The translations under genes were made by a program, and so were the position numbers. From Parapristionchus giblindavisi (taxonomy: Eukaryota; Nematoda; Chromadorea; Rhabditida; Diplogasteridae), in the NCBI GenBank assembly GCA_943737045.1, contig CALSFV010000007.1:1637001-1701000 (forward strand): a DNA stretch of 64,000 nt, written 5' to 3'. Under the pieces are notes generated by a model that was not told the DNA's origin, searched no databases, and worked only from the letters and a program-made list of their open reading frames with translations. Shown here piece after piece: positions 58,106 to 64,000 of this stretch. Position 1 is the stretch's first letter; each line of letters opens with the position of its first letter.

Positions 58106-61100
58106 TTTTATGAGTATTATCATTATAATAATATTTATGCGTTATGCGGTGTTATATTAGCGAGACGGATACGTCAACTTAAAATTCAGAATGTGCGTTG
58201 GATCTAGAGCGGAAAACAATTATGGGTCGTAAAATTACTGTAAAAGGTTACGGTAGTTAACCATTATTGATCGATGGTTACAATATCTTTTTTACCGTAT
58301 TCCAATTCAGGGGTTTCCACTCCAAAAAAACAAACACACTCCAAAATTGAAGTTCACGGCCACGTTTCTGTCTCGCAAATGTAACAAACACCGCACCATA
58401 AATGACTGTCTGACACAGTGGATACGCGATATAAAGTCAGAATTTGGATTTGAAAAAAATTTCATTCCGAACAAATAGAGTACACATAGTTGATGACACT
58501 TCAGATTCAGTGGAAACACTGATCACTTAATCTTGATACCCTTGCGGTGTACGATAAATAAATAAATAAATAAATAAAATGTATCACCATATGCTAGCTA
58601 GGTTTTCGGAATTCAAAATGTGGTTTTCGATTTTTGGAAAAATTGGCTCAAAATGAAGTCAGGATTGGTACTTTGTAACGTACTTTTCCGCCTATGTATA
58701 TCACTGTTACTTACCGATCCAAAGCCTCTCGTTCCCGACACGTCTCCACTGAAGTGATGATTTCATTAAAGAAGTCCCTCCAGCATTCCACTTCCTCACC
58801 GACCTCACGAACTCTGAAATTTTATGTACACTTTTACAATTTTGATAATACAATCTGTCAAACAATATCAGATACAAAGATCGATTTATTCGCCGATAAT
58901 TTACATTTTCGCAAGCTAATTTTACTCTCCGCAAACACTCTATCACAAACGAAGAAAACAAGGGAGTATTGCCTGAGCGGAGAGTGTAAAATTAGCGCGG
59001 GGCGTGCATTTGCGTGCAATATTGATGTACACATTCTATTATCGTTTTACGATTTTTATGCTTTTTGTTAATATATTAAGAAAAAAAATATAATAACCTG
59101 GCGAAAAAGCACGATCTCCTGATGGTGTGGTTCGGATGACGGCCACTCGGGCATTCTACCTTCAAAATCTTTCGTAATTGTATTTCTACCTATGCTTTAT
59201 AATTAAATTTATATCATCATTATCTATTAATTCAACCTTACTACCTCGTTGTGGTATTGCATTTGTGTGTCCCTATTGCATTTCTCTACGTATCTCATTA
59301 TCATTCTACCTGAATCGCACATAAAGATATTATTACCTTGATCACGACCGTACTCGCCGTCTCAGCCCTCTCGAGAACGACGGAGTTCTCTTCCCCGTAT
59401 AAGTCGTAGTCACCTTCCTCCTGAAATGGAAGATTTTTTTCAGAATTCAAGAAAAGGAGATTTTTTTAAATCTCAACTTTGCACATTTACTGTTCACCAT
59501 TTCAAGATTTTTAAAGAAGAGGTCGAATAGTTAGGTTATCGGTTTCTAAATCCTGTCAGGTTTTTCGATTTTTGTGAAATTTTGGCTCAAAATCCGGTCA
59601 GACTTGGTACTTTGTAACATAATTTTCGACATATGTTTTAAACTAATTGTAACACGAATCATAAAAAAAGATTCATAATTTGAAATAGAAATTAATGCAG
59701 AACCAAACCCACATTGGGCTCGTAGATTTTGTGCACGAAGGCGATCTTGGCCGTGTCCGGTTCATCAGACATGAACAAGAAACCCTTGATCGCAGCCGAG
59801 AATGGATCATCACCGATGTATCTGAAAGAATGGAAAGATTCGAACTGAAAAGCTATAGAAACCATACTGTTTCGGTGCCCTCACCGAATTATTTTTATCT
59901 AGAGGGTCGATTTAGAAAAAAATGGATATTTTTCGCTTAAATTGTAATCTTTCACATAAAAAATGAGCTTTACATAGTGGGTCGACCATGAAAATGAGCC
60001 GTATATAATGGGTCAATCCTCACACTGTGAGGGTATGAAAATGTATGATAGAAACCTTGATTAGTTCGGTGATTGATACCCCTCTCACACCCCTAAAATG
60101 ACCCGCAAAATGATAGAAAAGGAGGATGCCCCAAGTAACACCAGTGACCGTATGCAAGAACTACGGGAAAACAATTTAGGAAAATGTGACGTCATTAGCG
60201 TAGGCGGAAGATTTTTGGAAACCACCTCCGCCTACACTAATGACGTCACATTTTCCCGGAACACGGTTCTTGCATAGGGCCACAGCAAAATACCGGAGTA
60301 GAGCAGAATAAGCTTACGTCACGAATCGTGGATACCGATGCTTGAAAGCGAGTAGGATGGAGAGGAAGTTGTCCAGTGGACATGTATTGATCATCTTATG
60401 TCCACCCCATTTGGGCAGTCGGAAGGGCAGGTGGTCTGACTGCAAGAAAAGAATATTTCAATAGAATCGAACATCACAACCTTTTTTTTGCGGATTCCGA
60501 GTTCGTTATTTGACAATACTTGTTTGGCATTTTTGTTTCTTGGCACGAAAGTTGCCATATTGTCAGGCAAACGCTTGAACGTTAGCTTTTTTTATGGATC
60601 CGAGATTCTTTCCGGGACTCAGCTTTATCGATTAATTTTAAAGGGGGGTCTACCTCTCTGCTAGTAATAGTATGGAACAAAGTAGTAGCACTATAAGAGA
60701 ATAGCCAAACTTGAACAAACCTGATCGTTGATGTTCCTATCGCCTCTCTTCGAGCGACGAGGCCTTGTTAATTCGAGAGTCAGCGCGATTTCCTGAAACA
60801 GCATCGACTAAAATAATTCAATTATCATATGTATGTATAGTTTGTGGCTATGGCTTGCTGCACGGGCAAAATAGCAGCAATTTTTAAAGTATTGGCAATG
60901 ATAGGCAGATTTTTGCATTCTATGACACTCTCGGGTCGCTATGTCTTACAAAGTACCAAGCCTGATCGGATTCTGAGCCAAAATTTGCCAAAAATCGAAA
61001 AACCTGAACGCATTTTGAAAACCGATAGCCTAGCTATTCGAAGTGTGACTACGATGAGACACCGAGAACAAATTTGGTCTGAGAGAGAAATTCCTCAAGT

Positions 61101-63694
61101 AAAAAAAACCAACCTCTTGAGTGATGTCCCCGTTTGAATGAGATGGACCAGAACCGTTGCAGTCACCGTTGACCATGTCTGATAGAGGATCGTCGATGTA
61201 ATCTCCTTCATAGTCACGAAAACTCTGAAATAAGCCCGTTATTGCATGATCATCCGCAAACTTCTTTTCATTACCACCAGGGCTGTGCGGCATGAGTATA
61301 TTTTCGGCATACGGCATAACGGCATATGCCGAATAATTTTTTCGGCATATTTCGGCATAAAAACGGCATATTCGGCATACGTTTCCAAATGATAATTGAT
61401 CCGATTTTTATCAACATTTCAATGTTTCAGGCGAAAACATTAAAATCCTTTTCTAAGGATGTGTTAATCGATGTTTAAGATTTAGTTACAGGTTGAACAA
61501 AGCTGAAGAACACCAGAAACAAATTATTTGCGTATTTTTTAATATTGAAAAATACTCAAATTTTGCCATATAGTCAGTAGTTTTATGCCGAAAATATTTA
61601 AAATTTTCATGCCGTTTTCGGCACGGCATAAGCGGCATGAAAAATCCGGCATAAACGGCATATTCGGCATACCGGCATGACCATGCCGCACAGCCCTGAT
61701 TACTACCCTTTCCCATCTCCTTTACACCAAGCCATACACGGGCGCCGACAGGGGGGCCCCCTGTAAAATTATGGCTTTTCGACAATTTGGGGAATGCCCT
61801 CCCCCTGTAAAAAATGACTTTTAGGCGAAATTTTGGAAAAAAAGTGATGGCAAAATTAACCATTTTTCGTTCAGGTACCCCCCCCCCCTGTAGAATTGAG
61901 CTCTATGTACTCCGCCCATGTACGAAAAAGGACTAACTGATAAATATTATTACCATATTATTACTAAGATCAATGGTTGGAGTTAGCAAATTAGCAAACA
62001 AATCTATCATATGGAATTTGCATTTAAAAAACCCACTTTAACTTCTTCCGCAACCGCGTAGTTGTCATTGCACAACAACAGATTGTCCGCACCGGGACAC
62101 TGCAAATATCACCTTCGTTATTAATCCAAAGAAAAATCGATAATGCTTAAAGATAAAAAGAATAGAGAAAAAAAAATAAATGCACAAAAATTATTTCACA
62201 TTCTTGGCAAATCCGGTTTAAATTTTTTCACTTTTTTTAGAGAATTGCATTGATTTGATCATATATGCTAAAAATTAAGACTACAAAAAGACCTATATCC
62301 TCGGCATTTGAAATTCAAACTTTTAACTGAAGCATGATCACGAAACATGAATGACCATCCATGGAATTGTCAGATCATGCATGATTTTAATTGTATCCGT
62401 GATCATGTATGGTTGTCAGTCCAGGAAGCCAATAAAAGATATCTTACCACTTTGAGATGACGATTGTATGATGATAGTCGATGAATATCTGCTTCGCAAA
62501 CCGTACATTCGAACCAAATGTTCAACTGAAAATTTAGTGTTCTTTAGTAAAGGAAAACACGAAAATAAGTGAAAATTAAGCAATTTTTGACAAATCTGAC
62601 CAGTTTTCATGAAATCTCACCAGTTGTCGGAGGAAAAATTGTCGTTCGTAGCATAATGTATACTACACATTAGAATTTTTTAACAAATCGTTTCGGTATC
62701 AGCAACGTAATATTCAAAAATTTGCGTAAAGTAGAGAAATCTCCTCTCTCCTCGTTCTAAATATTCTACTTCCTCGTACTACATAAAATTGACATAAGTA
62801 AATTAGCTCTTACATCTTGCATGGACGATATTTTGTGTGCTTCTTGGAGATGGAGGAAGAAGCATAGGGCATCGCTTGGGGATTCCTGAAGAGACCATCA
62901 TCAAGTTCGAGAATAACACGAATCTACTCCACTTTGGAATTTATGTTTTGGAACGTTCTATTATATTTTCGAACAATTATTGAAGTATGTTTAACCCTTT
63001 GTATTCAAAAGTTCGAAAATAAGTTCGAAATCTGAAAGTTCCAAAAGGGATGCTCCAAAAATGACTACTGACAAAAATAAATGTACAGTGATTATAAGGA
63101 TGTAGTTAAAAGATGAATTAATAAATAACATGGAAGAATATTTTTGGACCGTGCGCAACTTTTGACTCTGCGGTCTCTTCATTTCACACGCTATTGCTCT
63201 GTTGTTTGTCAATGATTTGTGATCAAAAGCTGATATTAAGGCAAATGAAATCAGTTTTATCTCTCGTCGCCCGTCGTTGTTTTTCGTGACTTTCAAACAG
63301 TTGCATCTATAAGATCGTTGTCTCTATTCCCTTTAATGATAAACACTCACCGTACACAGTGGACATTCTAGTTCCGTGCTCTTCACCGCCCATTCCTTTA
63401 TCATTAACTTGGATGATCCGTTCTGTAGCACTCGATAGTAACGAGAGGAGCTTGGCGTCTGGAAAGATATTTTTTATGATATTGCCATAAACCGTAGTGC
63501 ACTATTTTACTATAAACATTAACAGTGAAGCTCTTTTTCACGAGCAAGATAGATAGAAAGTCATGAGAAAGGAATGGTCAATTGATCGGCTGATATATAG
63601 AAGAAAAAATAAGAAATAAAGATTAACTAACTCCATTGGGGTTCGATTGATCAGATTCAGCTCGTCGACTTCTCCTGGGACGAGGCGAAATAAT
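57157..63694 (-). CDS. Zinc-finger plus cysteine peptidase-like protein, 5' end not found
   Basis: Exons join in phase: 63632-63694, 63351-63458, 62814-62885, 62448-62525, 62043-62099, 61114-61224, 60721-60792, 60318-60439, 59713-59821, 59337-59420, 59098-59159, 58715-58813, 57883-58012 and 57157-57366 (TAG), about 458 residues. The first part has a C2H2 finger (CPLC ... HLQEAH, across an exon join) and a C2HC finger (CTVC ... HLKVC). The second part has NTCPLDNFLSILL, then CPSGRHPNHTIRRSCFF, then FGSGHFLAILQYDRDRVYHY and NGLDP. This cysteine-then-histidine-then-Asn/Asp order fits a papain-fold peptidase of the ubiquitin-protease type. Such domains also occur in transposon-derived proteins, so it may be a domesticated element. 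The first exon and ATG were not found. Confidence 0.65.
57385..57560. repeat. MITE family M2
   Basis: AATACCCTCACAATATGAGG to GTGAGGGCGCCGAAAATGTA, in the last intron of the peptidase gene. Confidence 0.65.
58032..58105. repeat. (AAT)n microsatellite
   Basis: About 24 uninterrupted AAT units in an intron of the peptidase gene. Confidence 0.95.
58900..59020. repeat. Short palindromic MITE, family M1
   Basis: GCAAGCTAATTTTACTCTCC at the left and GTAAAATTAGCGCGGGGCGT at the right. Intron of the peptidase gene. Confidence 0.7.
59865..60050. repeat. MITE family M2
   Basis: TTTCGGTGCCCTCACCGAAT to CACACTGTGAGGGTATGAAA, with CATAGTGGGTCGACCATG inside. Intron of the peptidase gene. Confidence 0.7.
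60142..60284. mobile_element. Hairpin MITE with TGACGTCA arms, family M7
   Basis: AGTGACCGTATGCAAGAACT and TTCTTGCATAGGGCCAC are the ends; both arms keep TGACGTCA. Intron of the peptidase gene. Confidence 0.75.
61278..61698. mobile_element. hAT-type MITE rich in CGGCAT
   Basis: The ends CAGGGCTGTGCGGCATG and CATGCCGCACAGCCCTG are exact inverted copies. They are flanked by ATTACCAC and ATTACTAC, an 8-base target duplication with one change, as hAT elements make. Many GGCATA/TATGCC motifs cluster near both ends. No coding capacity. Confidence 0.85.
61732..61930. repeat. Possible MITE with CCCCCTGTA motifs
   Basis: ACACGGGCGCCGACAGG at the left and CTCCGCCCATGTACG at the right are roughly inverted. 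Three short blocks of C followed by TGTA lie inside. Confidence 0.4.
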
Positions 63695-64000
63695 CTAAAT
63701 GGAATATTTATCCCTGTTTAAGTATGACAGTTTTCAACGTGGTGTGACCTACATAATGATCACTTTTCACACTATATAATTACAGGCAAATTATGTGGAG
63801 TTCTGCGTGAATTAGCATATAATAATGTCATCTTCTGGACCTCGAATGATGAGATAAATTCAAATTGCATTCAACAGTGTTCCGATGGCCTTCGCCAACT
63901 ATTAGTAACGATTTGAGCAAAGAAACATTAACGAAACTAGAGCATGAACCATTTTAATGCAAGCAATTCAGTACATCATAATAAATGGAAATCAAGTCTA
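63695..64000. other. Upstream of first visible peptidase exon
   Basis: No exon recognised in the last 300 bases; the start of the gene is probably beyond the window. Confidence 0.4.

Noticed and set aside
58007..58207. 66-codon frame with poly-isoleucine
   Set aside because: Translation of the (AAT)n microsatellite.

Overview
This is a eukaryotic window, most likely from a free-living nematode. The genes are split into many short exons with TTTCAG-type acceptors and introns often of 40-300 bases. They include acid lipases, a serpentine chemoreceptor and a run of Spinster-like transporters, and the introns are full of small TA-flanked inverted-repeat transposons. I infer nematode from gene content and splice style; no ribosomal or mitochondrial marker is present. 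Exon coordinates were read by eye from paralogue alignment, reading frame and splice sites and may be off by a base.

Region 1 (1-10272) is a perfect palindrome. Two arms of about 5.09 kb meet at a (TA)48 tract. Each arm holds the C-terminal half of one acid lipase gene and the N-terminal half of another. The second gene is cut at the palindrome centre before its nucleophile serine. A 1.85-kb foldback transposon sits in an intron of that gene, and a 420-bp MITE sits inside the transposon. The window starts inside the left arm, so the full palindrome may be longer. An assembly or library artefact is a live alternative.

Region 2 (10671-38576) is a tandem cluster of three paralogous 12-TM transporters (major facilitator superfamily, Spinster-like), all on the minus strand with matching exon lengths and phases. 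The third (34192-38576) reads as one intact frame of about 498 residues over 18 exons. The first is stretched by a 9.7-kb intron packed with nested mobile elements: a 6.5-kb foldback composite, onion-like MITEs, a dead mariner and tRNA-like SINE sequence. LINE 3' fragments lie in introns of the first and second.

Region 3 (40577-46186, plus strand) is a serpentine (7TM) chemoreceptor gene. It has a foldback transposon in one intron and a cytoplasmic tail I join tentatively.

Region 4 (46508-52557, minus strand) holds two tandem copies of a two-gene unit I do not recognise. One gene encodes an acidic protein with a CxxC/H motif and the other a larger many-exon protein. Both copies of the larger gene carry disabling differences, each in a different place. 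The next unit upstream (about 53.4-56.3 kb) seems replaced by a purine-rich minisatellite.

Region 5 (57157 to the right end, minus strand) is a gene with two zinc fingers followed by what looks like a papain/USP-fold cysteine peptidase. Its 5' end is not found and is probably outside the window.
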